Made by a program: the position numbers and the translations under genes
Shown: positions 1 through 18,460 of the stretch, piece by piece
Layout: every line of letters starts with the position of its first letter
Numbering within the stretch: the first letter of the stretch is position 1
The notes under the pieces: model-generated
What the model was told of the DNA's origin: nothing
The model's database searches: none
Seen by the model: only the letters and a program-made list of their open reading frames with translations
Origin: Pagrus major
Lineage: Eukaryota > Chordata > Actinopteri > Spariformes > Sparidae
Assembly (NCBI RefSeq): GCF_040436345.1
Contig: NC_133234.1
Span: 9,300,446-9,364,445, forward strand
Direction: 5' to 3'
DNA: 64,000 nucleotides

Positions 1-233
1 GTACCTGAAAACTATTTTTTTACATTTCAATAATTAGCAGCAGTTTATACACACATCAAAGGTTTTAAAGGGAACTAATGGATTTTTCCATCATGTATCC
101 TCAGTAAGTAGTATTTGCCAGTGCTTGACACGTTTAAGAGACTTGCAGTGAGTGTTCATGATGAGCAGCCTCTGAATCTTTGAGTTAGAAAATATATGGA
201 AGATTATTATTATTATGATTATTTGTGTTTTAG

Positions 234-7656
<7,423 letters not shown>

Positions 7657-10592
7657 ATCACACAGACAAACCCCTCCCGCCCCCTAACGCACCCGCTTTG
7701 ATATCACAGACTTATCGCTCTGTTGACCAGTTCCTTCAGTTTGAAGGTTGTGGTCCTCGCTGCCACAGATACTCCTGCTATAAGCCAAAGACCAGCAGTA
7801 TTTTGAGTCCCAGTCCTCCTGTGCTCCTCCTCTTTTATGGGAAAGAGTGTCAAGACAACCTTCAAGTCGTTGTCGTTATCATGCATGTCAAGCATGATAA
7901 ACTCTGGAGGGAAAAAATGTTGGAATAGAAGGGAAACTTGCAATAAGAACAGAAATTGAATGCTCTCTGTTCCATTTTTTAGGCACAAAGTAAAGAGTGG
8001 AACACCCCCCAAAATTGGAAAAAGTCATTTTGTACAGGCCATGACTATCTGCTTGATTTTGACAAGCGGTTTGACTTGACACTCTGTCCCATACCGAGGA
8101 TGAACGGGGTTATTCGGGGAAAATATTTTACTTATTGTTGGCACGTGTGAGATCAGGGAGGATTGTTGCTGGACAGCAAAGCATGTAGGGACAGGAAGTC
8201 CACAGAAGCATTATGCAATGGATGAAATTTCTTTGTTGTCTTTATCAACTACTGAGTTTGGCCATTGTTGTCAAGAGTTAAGGCGAAAAGTAGGTTGTAC
8301 ATGAAAATCTGAGAACTTTGAGAAGAATGGATTGGTTTGTTTGTCCATTGCTGTGAAGGTGAAAGCAATTTCAATTGGTCATGTTGCTAACATATCTGAT
8401 TTGCTAAAAAAAAAAAAAAGAATTTTGGACATTGTTACATGTTCTCAATGCCAAAATGATTTTTTTCTTCACCTTTTTGTGATGTTTCTTCTATTAGAAA
8501 ACATGCTGACCCAACAAATTCCAGCCCTGTAACACAAAGTATACAGTTACTCGATTTTGTGGTTCAGTTTTTGTACCATTCAGTGACAGGGAAGTGTACA
8601 GACGTCATGTGGAAGGTATGTTTTTACAATATGTGTTTGAGATGTGTTTTTGAATGTTATGTTGGTCGATATCTTTGAGGCTTTGGATTTTGTCCTTAAC
8701 CACCCTTTTCATGTAGTTGAATTTAGAGTACAGCAATATACGTATATTTTTTTGTTTTATTTTTTTGTTTTGGTATCTGCGCACATAGACTGTTGGGCAA
8801 CTTTTTTTTTTGGACATGGAAACGTATGAAATCAAGCAACCAGAAATCAGGTTAACGTCTCTCCTCACATTTGTTTTTTTATACACAATCCTCATACTGT
8901 ACTTTGATACCAATATGTGTGTTTTATGTCTTCAGTTTATCATCACCTGTCACATTGCAACTGCAGGGCAGTTCAAAGAGCATCTAATTTATTTTACTCC
9001 CCGAGAGAAATAGAGGAGAGTACTTGAATATCGACAAGGTGTCCAACCGCCAAGACGGACACTGTGCGCAGAATTTAGACACACAACAGCTAGCCAGTTA
9101 AAAGTCATATATGGCTTACCAGTGTTTGTCAACCTCTCAGCTACACTGAAAAACATTTGAAACTAAAAGCGATCCAGGTACATTTAATGCTCGGTAATTA
9201 AAAAACATAAAATATATTTTTTATATATATATTTGTGTGTTTTATGTGATCCAAAGCTCCTTGCTAGCAGCTGAAAAGATGCTGTTAGCAACGCTAGCAA
9301 TGACTAGAAACGAAAACAACTTTGAGATTTTAACTTCAGGGTGTAGAAAAGAGGTTGAAAAATGCTGGTATTCCTTTTATATCCAGTGCCTTCTGGAATT
9401 TTCTTCTTGTTTGATTTTTTTATACTTTCAGTTTGATGTACGTCATTCAGTTATGTCGTGTACCGTTGTGTTACTACAAGCATTCAGAATCGGTCTCAGT
9501 GCCTTGAAGCTGCACTAAAAGAAAAAGGTGCATATGTTGTGTCCAAGATTAACTTCATATTTCACCAAAAATGTCTTTTAATTTGCCTTAAAAATCACAA
9601 CACAGCTCAGTTGAGGTAGAACATGTTTTTGTGACAAGGTACTACCTCAAATGTCGCAATCATCAAATGGCAATAATTGTACTGCTTTGTTATAATTACC
9701 ATAAAGAAATTGGACGTAAATATTACAATTATGCTTTGCTCGCAATTTCTAGCATCTTTTTTGACCACATTTCTCATGCTGGTGATGGACTTGTGTTAAC
9801 GATAATTGTACTTAACTACACCAGATCTCATTTATATGGCAAAGTGTTGCACCTGTCACACATTGGATTTGAGGCAACATGCCCGTTTGTTTAGCGGTGG
9901 TACCTTTAAGGTGAGACAACTAGGAATTAGATTTTTCCTTAGAAAAGTCAACTGTTTACAGATTCTTTAACCCAGCAACACAATGATATTGTACTACACC
10001 CTAATTTTCCTGCACCATCAAATTGCACCTTTGTGTCACTTCCTCCCTTTGCTCATCCAATGTTGCCGAGAGAATGAAGTTCTCTGAGGAATAAAACTAA
10101 AGCAGATCTCATCACCTCATCGGATTTATCAATGACGCCTTGATAGTGAATGTTAATATCGAATTTGTCACATCATTACACATTTAGATAGAAACACAAA
10201 GTATAATTACTTTTGACTCAGCATTTCCTTGTTTTCTATCTCTGCTCTGATGAAAATGCAAACAAATGTGGCCTGTAGATGTTCCACTGATTGCTCAGAT
10301 TGCTGAACCTCTTAGGTTTCAAAGAATTACTGTTTGACACACTTAAGACGTTTTTGTTTTGTGTGTTAATTCGGTTGACCCCTAAGAAAGAATGAATGCG
10401 GCATTGATGCAGGATCAGTGTTTGGAGGGGAGCCGCTGCAGTGGCCTTCATTCCTAGTCAAGATGAGATACAATATGTTATGTTATGTGTTTTTTACACG
10501 TATAAACAGCAGTACTGAAGCAAATATGAAAGACGTATATGATTTTCTCTTGTTGGTTGACATGACTTTTTTTTTAAACATTATCAATAAAG
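7657..10592 (+). other. Probable long 3' UTR of the antxr1-like gene
   Basis: Between the receptor stop codon and a canonical polyadenylation hexamer at 10586-10591 lie 2.9 kb of mostly unique, T-rich sequence. It contains several AU-rich words (for example around 8745-8775) and few of the dispersed repeats that fill the neighbouring DNA. Mammalian ANTXR1 also has a 3' UTR of several kilobases. An earlier AATAAA at 10090-10095 could give a shorter form. This is inferred from base composition and signals; transcript data would settle it. Confidence 0.5.
10586..10591 (+). terminator. Candidate polyadenylation signal AATAAA for antxr1-like
   Basis: A canonical hexamer lies after a T-rich tract and is followed within 30-60 bases by TG-rich sequence (CTCTGTGTGTG near 10620), the usual arrangement of cleavage signals. 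The alternative hexamer at 10090-10095 lacks such a clear downstream element. Confidence 0.4.
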
Positions 10593-11635
10593 GTTGACTT
10601 CCAAGCTTCATCTAGAGAGTCTCTGTGTGTGATTTCTGCTTGGTACCATGTGTAATACAGGAGTCAGTGTCTCGCCTGTCTAATATCCCTTTTGCAGCTC
10701 CACCCTTGCAGGTTTGGACAGTGAATAACTGTACCATTCATAGTTAGCCCTGTACATACCCACACATTCATTTTGACAGTAGGACCCTGGAACTGGACCC
10801 ATGGCACGTCAGAATGTCTGCTGTGAAAGAGGCAGACATTCTGCACTCACAATCATATCTATTGTTTACATAGCTAAATCCACAAGAATGTTCACTGGGA
10901 CACTAATAACTGGACTTAATCCAATTAGGGCAAATGCAGAAACTTACATATAATCTTTTAAGTTCATAGAGGGTTTATCAAGTTCATAAGCAGACTACAA
11001 ATACTAACAAAAGATGTTGGGGCATTAAATGTGATAAATAATGTCAGAGTCTGACAGCAGTAAGATGTTTGCTCCTTCATGTTTAAAGCTGCACACTTCA
11101 AATTCTTTATATCAACAAGGAATCAAATGTCTGTTTGTAATGTGAAAGGTGTCACTCATGGTGACAGACCCACAAAAAACTCTGCAGTTCCTCTCAGATC
11201 TACTGAGCATTTTAGCATCTTTCAACCTTTTGTTTTGGTTTCTGGGCCGCACCTTACATTTTGGGTTCACTCTCACCGTTCTCATCAGCAGCATTTTCGG
11301 CTACAGCAGGAAGATTTTTTTTTTGTGAAAGGCTCTGATAAACCCACAGTACACAAGTTGCCTAGCGTCAACGTTGGACATATAAAGTTAGCGACTAAAT
11401 GGTGAACACAGTGGAGCATTGAGTAGCTAAAAAACCTTTTCCTTCAGAAGTTGGTGGAGACAAAAACAAACCTAAAATGAGAGGTACCGTTGGACTTAAC
11501 ATTAATGCTACCTTATGCCAGCTCAGTGTTTGCTATCAATAGTTAAACTTCAAAGTTGATAATATGCAGTGTTCAGTTCACAGTTCAGCTTGTTCCTGTT
11601 GCCCATAAGTGGCCAAAAAGTTATCATAGGTTTAA

Positions 11636-12080
11636 ACGCACAATATGTCATTTCTGACACTAGGGCTGTTCAGCTGCTCAGAGCTATCCCTCGGCAGGGA
11701 AGAAAGTCCAGTGCAGAGCCACATCTTCTGGAGGAATAAACACCCAGAGTTTGCCAACATGAAGAGCACTTTGAGATTACTTTCTAACTTTTGGGATTGA
11801 AAAATGTATTTATCTTCACTCCCATTTATCAACCTGAAGTGACTGACCTCAGAGCATGACGTTGCTTGCTTGCTTACTGCTGATGTACAGTAAAGTAATC
11901 TGGCTGTTTAGAGTGGGGGAAAAATACATGTGAGCCCTTAAACTCATGGATTTCTCTTGGTTTGAACATTATTGAAACATCTGGGATAATATACGTACAC
12001 AACTCAACAAATTGTATAACAAAGGCCTGGTAGTTTTTAGATATTACAAGGCAGAAATCTTAGATTATATCTATAACTGT
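11636..12080 (+). repeat. Dispersed repeat with TTAAA...TTTAA-like ends (family B), copy 1
   Basis: The copy shares long ordered words with 17215-17912: GTGCAGAGCCA, CTTCTGGAGGAATAAACACC, CAGAGATTAC-type words, TAATCTGGCTG, ACACAACTCAACAAA and an end resembling TTATATCTATAA. The left end (CGCACAATATGTCA) roughly mirrors the right end. It has no coding capacity, so a non-autonomous DNA transposon is likely. Confidence 0.55.
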
Positions 12081-13423
12081 GTACTTGAGTAACCCGAGAC
12101 AAGACAAGTAAAAACTGAATCCTTTCAAAGTTAAAGTGAGACACAGACAGTTTAAGTTTCATTCACTTCCTCCCAGCTAGCCTGTTATGGATGAGAGAAC
12201 CAGAAAAGTGCTCTCCCTGTGGAGGATTTTTCCTCATCCTTTAATCCCCTTGAGGCTTCTTTTTCTGTTGGACGGAACGGTGCTTTCCAGTGAATTTCCC
12301 CAAATACTTCTTTCCACTGCCGTGCTGGGTTCACCACTGGCCACCTTCCGGTCACGAGCTTAACTGTAACCTTTCGACCTCTACCTCCCAAATCGTCAAA
12401 AAAGACAGCAATGAGGTAGGAAATCACGTCACCGTTGGACCTAAAAGCAAGCGTGGTGAAGTGTATCCGAGCGCCTCCCCCCCCCCTCCTCTGTAGCCGA
12501 CAATCAAGGTGTCGCACATGTAACCTAATGTATATAAAAACACAAACTGCGACGGAGGAGTGTTCGAAATCTGTCTCTCTGGTCAGTTATGAATTTAATA
12601 CAGTCAGAGTAGCCCTCATGAGCAGTTCCAGCTGGGTAATTACTGAGGAGTCTGCGTTTTTTCCCCCCGCTGCATGCAGAGGAGGAGAAGGATGTGGGAT
12701 GTTGGAGGGGTGGGCTGAATCAGAAAAATGGAGAAAGAATGGAGAAAATGAGGCAGACGGTCCTGAACGAGGCAGAAAGACAGAAAAACAGCATCACATC
12801 CACCAACCCCTCCTCTCCTCCTTCATGAATTTTAGTATTATCTGAGTGTATTTTTACACAATGCTCCTGAGAGACGAACACTGTATTCACTGTAGCACAA
12901 AAACACACATCCTGTTTGTTCATAGCTGCAGCTCTCTGAAGTGGCATTCTTTGACCGTGACACCATAATGACCTGAAATTATTATGTTGATCACGGAGAG
13001 AGATGTCTGTCACAGTGTGTTTGCATGGTTGCCAGGGGTTACCGAAAAAAGACGCGGTGCAACAAATTCAAATTACATAAGCGCAGAGGTCAGGCTTCGT
13101 TAAGTCGCAAATTGCGGGGCATAAAGATTAAAAGCTTTAGTTTTGAGGTCAAATACTTACACGGAGATACAGTCTGATATCCTCCACCGGTATAAACCCA
13201 TGGAAATACAGCCTCATGATGATGTCTTTGTTACTGGCTGCTTCCAAATGGAGGATTTTTTTAGTGCCAGTGTATCCAGGCCACACATTGAACCACTTTA
13301 AGTTTGTAGCTGCCCATCACATTCTTGCTGGGCTCTTATGAAAATGTGTTGAACAACATGGCGTGCAATCGTCCATTCACACTCTCCGACACCACTGACG
13401 TTTGAGATGGATCATTTGAAAGG

Positions 13424-13560
13424 ACAGCGTTGGGGGTAACTTGTTACAAAGTAATCCGTTAAAGTACTCGGATTACTTTTTTGTTGTAACGAGTTACGTA
13501 AATCGTTAGTTCTGCAATAGTCAGTTTTTCATAAAAGCAATGCGTTACTGGAAAAAACTG
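13424..13560 (+). repeat. Teleost GTTACTGTAATCC-type dispersed repeat, one end
   Basis: It begins CAGCGTTGGGGGTAACTTG and continues with CAAAGTAATCCGTTA, CGGATTACTTTTTTG and GTAACGAGTTACGTAA. This alternating GTTAC/GTAAC pattern is that of a very common fish transposon family with CAGCGTTGGG ends (hAT-like, from memory). The opposite end is not seen, so the copy is truncated or diverged. Confidence 0.6.
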
Positions 13561-15569
13561 CTGTCGTCACGAAAATAAAATAAAATCCCTGGAGCGCTTG
13601 CTCTGTTTCTGTTTCTCTCCTGCTGCTCAGCAGGCGGCTGCGTGCCAGCAGAAGGTAAACCTGCAGTTGTGCCAGTGTTATGCGTAGCTAGCTACTCAAT
13701 GTAGTGAGGTGGCAGAGAGAACAGCATTAACTTTGTGAAAATAATCACATTATTTTGAATTTTTGGGCGAGGACAATATCACAGTGAAATGCAAGTTTAA
13801 TCATTTGTATGCATGTATGTGTTTTTTTTTTAAAAAAGCCCATGCACTTTCAACACATTTGTGCTTTTATCGTTAGCGTCAAAAAGTATTAAGAATGTTC
13901 CCGAGATCACTGCCAAGTCTTTGAAGCTTGTCCTGAAGATAGAAAGTGGAGCAGGAACAGGTTGCCACTAAAGTTAATGACACATAAGAGCGTTTTACCG
14001 ATTGACCCATTTTCAGTGCAAGACTTTAGAAATAGAAATCTGAACAAACCATATCTCCTGCATTTCACTTTCAAGTATAGGTTTGTCCTCAATAGAGAAA
14101 ATTGCACATGAAAAGAGTATTTTGATTTCAGCTTATCGATTACTAGACAAGTCATGGATCCCCTCAACCTTGTCCAAAACCAATCCCCAGTTCATTCATT
14201 CATCATCCCTATATACTGTAAAAGTCACTTAAAAGTATCATCTTTGGTGAGCAACACATTGAGTTTTTGGACACTAAATGAATGAATTAATAATCAGAAT
14301 TTGTATGCAAATGTATGTAAGAAACAGGTACCCTTCTCTCCAGGGCGACTGACAATTGTTTAAATATTCGTCCTCCTCTCCATGTCTCTGGCCGTCTCTC
14401 ACTCACTGAGGAGGACGAGGGGCAACAGAACAGAACAGACTGCACACTGTACAGCGCCAGAAACAGGTTCTGACAACTGAAAGGGGAAAAAGTGTGAAAA
14501 ATGGTAAGAAATAGTCAGAAATAAAGGAGAATTGTGACCCGGGGGGAAACTGGAAGAGGGCAATGAAAAACTGCAGTCTCCTGGGGAAATCGGGAGGGTT
14601 GGCAAGTATGCATATCATGACACTACTTCTGTTGTTCCACTGTGACATTTTTTGAGGCGGACTTCGAACACTTAAAATAAAATGGTAAAATATGTAGCAC
14701 TACAAAGTCAATGAGAGGGGGGGGTCACAGCTTTTGTCTCTGAGTCCTGTCGAGTTATGTGGAGGAATGATAGATTGGAGGCTTTCTTCTATTTCTGTGC
14801 TGGTATTTACTGTCTGAATAAGAACAGATGTGCACTTGTCAGTAATACAGTCAGCTAGCCGCGGTCAGCAGAAACATAGCATGCTGCAAAAGGTCAATAA
14901 GTTACTTTAGCACAGATCCTAGCTAGCTAGTTAGCATGAGTGTAAGATTGGATGATATATGACAAATTAAGCACTTTAAAATGTATTACATCCACTTGTA
15001 GGGTCACTACGCAAGCATCTACATACAGACAACTGTGAAAGCAACACATTGCTGTAGTTAGCAAGGCTACATTTGGCTACAGAGTTAGTGTGTTCACTTT
15101 TTTGGCAACTGGAATCACTTGTTGTACAATCCAGCTGGGCTTTCCTTCAAATGTAGCCAAAGCTCTGAGTTTAGCCAAATTTCAAGAAAATAATGTAAAA
15201 AAATATACATGTACATAATATGCAAAAGACTCACTACCATTATGGGAATATTAGAAGTTTGTTCACCAAGAGAAACAGCATGTTGCGCTAACTTTTTAAT
15301 AAGGTGCCACGCCTTTGCACTGTGTTGCATTTTGCTTTGATTGATACACAAACTTTTCCAGCTCACTGTAAAGATTTTGCGATATATTTTTTTTATTTCC
15401 TTTGTTTCCACTCATGTTTTTTTGAAAATGCACATAAAAACTGGCCATCTACTTTTACACCTATTAGCTAGTTTGTTAGCAAACGCTTTGTCCATGCTAG
15501 CAAGTGAGTATTTGGTGTTGTTAAGATGGTAACTGTGTCACACAGACCACCCTCACAAATCAACCTTGT

Positions 15570-15640
15570 CAGAATGGCTTGCTTCAGAGTAGAGAGTCGT
15601 GACAGAGCCGGACCTTCTGGAGGAATAAGCACCCACAACA
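15570..15640 (+). repeat. Family B repeat fragment
   Basis: A short segment with GACAGAGCCGGACCTTCTGG and GGAATAAGCACCCA matches the centre of the family B copies at 11636-12080 and 17215-17912. Confidence 0.5.
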
Positions 15641-16266
15641 GATTCGTTAACTTTGACTATCGCTATAAGTTTAATAGAGTGTAAAGAAGGTAAAGCACAA
15701 ACTTCAGAAATAAAATGTTATCATTACAGGCTGTCATTATACTTAATGCAATACAGTTACATGGGCAGAAATGAGTATAGAGTCACACTGTACTGTCTAA
15801 GAGGCCATGTTGAAGCTACACTCGTTGACCTGGATAAAAAAACAAAGGACGGCAGGCTGTGAATTTTTAACAAACAAACAAACGTCTGGGTGCACAGGAT
15901 TTTAAGTAGATTTATTAAATGGTTCTGCAGCCACATCACAACAGTGATTTGAAGGCAGCGCGTTGTTTCTAGTCTGGTTCACAGATATTTCAGACAATAT
16001 TTGTGGGAAGTAAATTCCTCCGTTAACCACCATCATGAAGCAGGCGGGGCTGAAGGCCAATTTGTGCAGAGCCTCCGTAAAGCATAGCATTATATAAAGA
16101 CTATAACAGTATACAGACTTATACAAATGAGAGGTGGAGGAGTTTTTGCTGTGAGATTATGATTGTTACCGAATGGCCCTGAAGGCAACTGCATCATTTA
16201 TAGTAGCTGACATGTTTACTGCTGCTTGGTTTTCTCTCTCTGTAATATTCCCGTCTTTCTGACGTC

Positions 16267-16363
16267 CTTCCTCTTTTCCTTTCTTTTGTTTTTCTTTCTT
16301 TCTTTCTTTCTTTCTGTCTTTCTTTCTTTCTTTCTCTTTCTCTCTTTCCTTTCCTCTCTCTCT
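16267..16363. repeat. (CTTT)n pyrimidine tract
   Basis: About 97 bases of C and T with a tetranucleotide CTTT core and a CTTTCTCT flank, followed 95 bases later by a CA microsatellite. Long open frames across it on both strands (lysine/arginine/glutamate- or phenylalanine/serine-rich) are repeat artefacts. Confidence 0.9.
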
Positions 16364-16458
16364 ATGCTGAAGAAAACCGAGGCCCATAGGAATGTGCTGA
16401 TGGCTGAGTGTTTCATCTTGGTCTCACATTACCGCCCAGACTGAACCTCACTGACCCA

Positions 16459-16523
16459 ACACACACACACACACGCACACACTCACACACACACACACAC
16501 ACTCACACACACACACACACACA
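16459..16523. repeat. Interrupted (CA)n microsatellite
   Basis: About 65 bases of CA repeats broken by single-base changes (CGCACAC, ACTCACAC). Confidence 0.9.
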
Positions 16524-17214
16524 GATGCTGGTATTTGTCATTGTGCCTGTATTTTGATGCCCCCGGTATCCAGGGAAACTGGTGTGAGTGCAAACAGCCG
16601 GCTGGAAAGATGGAAAGCTGTCCTGTAAGCACAGTGGTGGTTTTTTCGCAGTTAAATCTGAGTTTATACGACCGTATTCACTGTTTCTGACCATCTATAA
16701 GCTGCTACACGGGGAAAACTTGTAATGCTTTCTTGGCTCTGCATCTTCAAATTATTTTTAAAACTGTAATCCAATACAGGCCAGAGACAGGTTAATTTGA
16801 CCGACGCTTCAGAGGTGCCGCTTGCATCCAATGTATGTTGTATGTAAATTGTCTAATTACTGTAATGTACTGACGCTATTTCAATGAAAATATATTGTAC
16901 TGATTATTTTTAATTTAATATGAAGGGCACTTTTCCCAAACTGAAAGAGATTTTGTTGATCAAAATAAACTTGGATTTATTCTCTAAATAAATTTGTCTT
17001 CCAGTTATCTTGATGAGGATTTTACATGATGCCTTTTTGCAAATTATGCGCTGCTCACCTACTAAATGTTTGGATATTTTACTATATTGGATCTTGGACA
17101 TGCACACTATGATCTTTTCTCGAATGTCCTGCAGCTTGACTCTTTTTTTAACACACAATATGAATTTTTTGCCACTAAGGGTCTCTTTATTAAAACAAAA
17201 CAAAAGATGTTTGC

Positions 17215-17912
17215 CGAGTGTTTTGTGGGGAGGGCAGGGCCGCTGCAGCTGTTCAAAGCTGGTCAGCTCTGGAGGAGAGAGCCAAGTGCAGAGCCAGAGC
17301 TTCTGGAGGAATAAACACCCAGAGTCATAACGCATTCTGCTCCGATGCGCAACCATTTACAGATGGGAGGAGCGCTCAGAGATTACCTATTAACTTAAGT
17401 AGAAAGTGGATTTTCACTTCACTCCTGTTTAGCAACCTGACTGCAGCAGTGATTCACGAAGGTAACCGCCATGGCCTGGTGTTTATGTTCTGTAATGTTG
17501 ATTGCCGCTTGGAGCTGGAAGAGGTACAGTAATATACTTTAATTCATAAATGTAATATTACAGAAAGGGGAAGGGAAAATGAAGAGAGAGAACCAGAGTC
17601 TCTGGTGAGTGCTGAGTTCAGTGATTGGCCTGAATTCAAACACACAGATACACACACCCTCAAGTGTTGTTGCTTGCTAGCTTATTGCTAACATATGGTC
17701 AAGTAATCTGGCTGATTGGGGCGAATAAACACCTCCTCCGCTGGTGTTGAACACTGTTAAACAACCACTATTGCTGATAATAATCTTCCTGATGTGTGAA
17801 CATTGTTGGAAACATTTGGGATAATGTAAGTACACAACTCAACAAAATGTAAACACAGGTACTGCTGTTTTTAGCATTTTAATGCGGGATAGTTACATAT
17901 TATATCTTTAAG
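17215..17912 (+). repeat. Dispersed repeat (family B), copy 2, longer form
   Basis: The copy contains GTGCAGAGCCAGAGCTTCTGG, GAATAAACACCCAGAGT, AAGTAATCTGGCTGATTG, GGGATAATGTAAGTACACAAC and ends TTATATCTTTAA. The order is that of 11636-12080 with about 200 extra internal bases. The terminal word read backwards (TTAAAGATATAA) resembles the ends of other TTAAAGG elements in the window. No coding capacity is seen. Confidence 0.55.
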
Positions 17913-18024
17913 AGTAAGTGTACAGGAGTCTTTCCTGAACTGTTGAGTTGCACTAATCAATATTTGATATCAAAATCTAGCAGCGAGACTCCAAACAACA
18001 ACTGAGAAAATGGAACACATTACT

Positions 18025-18460
18025 CCTGCCTGTTTGTTTTAGGATTGATTTTAAAATTTGACTTATTACTTTTAAAGCCCTTCATGGCCTGGCCCCAGAA
18101 TATATATCAGAACTGCTGTCCCCTTACCAACATGTGCGCAGCCTAAGATCCTCAGACAGGAACCTGCTGGCTGTTCCCAGCTCACGCTTCAAGACAAGGA
18201 GAACAGCTCGGCTGTGGAACGACCTGCCTGAGAAACTACAGCTGGCTACATCAACGTTTTCTTTTAAATCACTTTATATGACTTATTTTTATCGATAGGA
18301 TCTCCTATAAAGGCATGTTTAGGTTTATTTTTTCTTAAGTCTTGCATGGCTCTATTTCATTATTATTATTGTGTTTTTGTGTAGCACTTTATAATGTAGC
18401 TTTTGATAAGTGCTCTACAAATAAACTTATTATCATCATATCATTATTATTATTACCATT
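18025..18460 (+). mobile_element. 3' end of an L2/CR1-type non-LTR retrotransposon
   Basis: An open frame running to the stop TAG at 18296-18298 encodes the usual C-terminal end of a fish L2-like ORF2 protein: ALHGLAPEYISELLSPY, then RSLRSSDRNLLAVPSSRF and ARLWNDLPEKLQ. Downstream is a short 3' region with GTGCTCTACAAATAAACTTATT and a run of ATT/ATC units ending near 18457, the tail form of this clade. The element is severely 5'-truncated, as is normal for such copies, and carries no reverse-transcriptase core. The frame upstream of about 18065 is shifted. Confidence 0.8.

Larger units (their letters stand above)
10593..16260. other. Gene-free intergenic stretch
   Basis: I see no gene here. 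A family B repeat lies at 11636-12080 with a fragment at 15570-15640, and a GTTACAAAGTAATCCGTTA repeat lies at 13424-13560. A C-run is at 12479-12487. Open frames are under 140 codons, and I recognise no protein family or splice-linked exon series. Confidence 0.6.

Noticed and set aside
12185..12517. 110-codon minus-strand frame with a possible basic N-terminus
   Set aside because: It crosses a C-run, resembles no known protein and has no supporting splice signals.
16166..16444. Lysine/arginine/glutamate-rich and phenylalanine/serine-rich frames
   Set aside because: Translations of the CTTT pyrimidine tract on the two strands.
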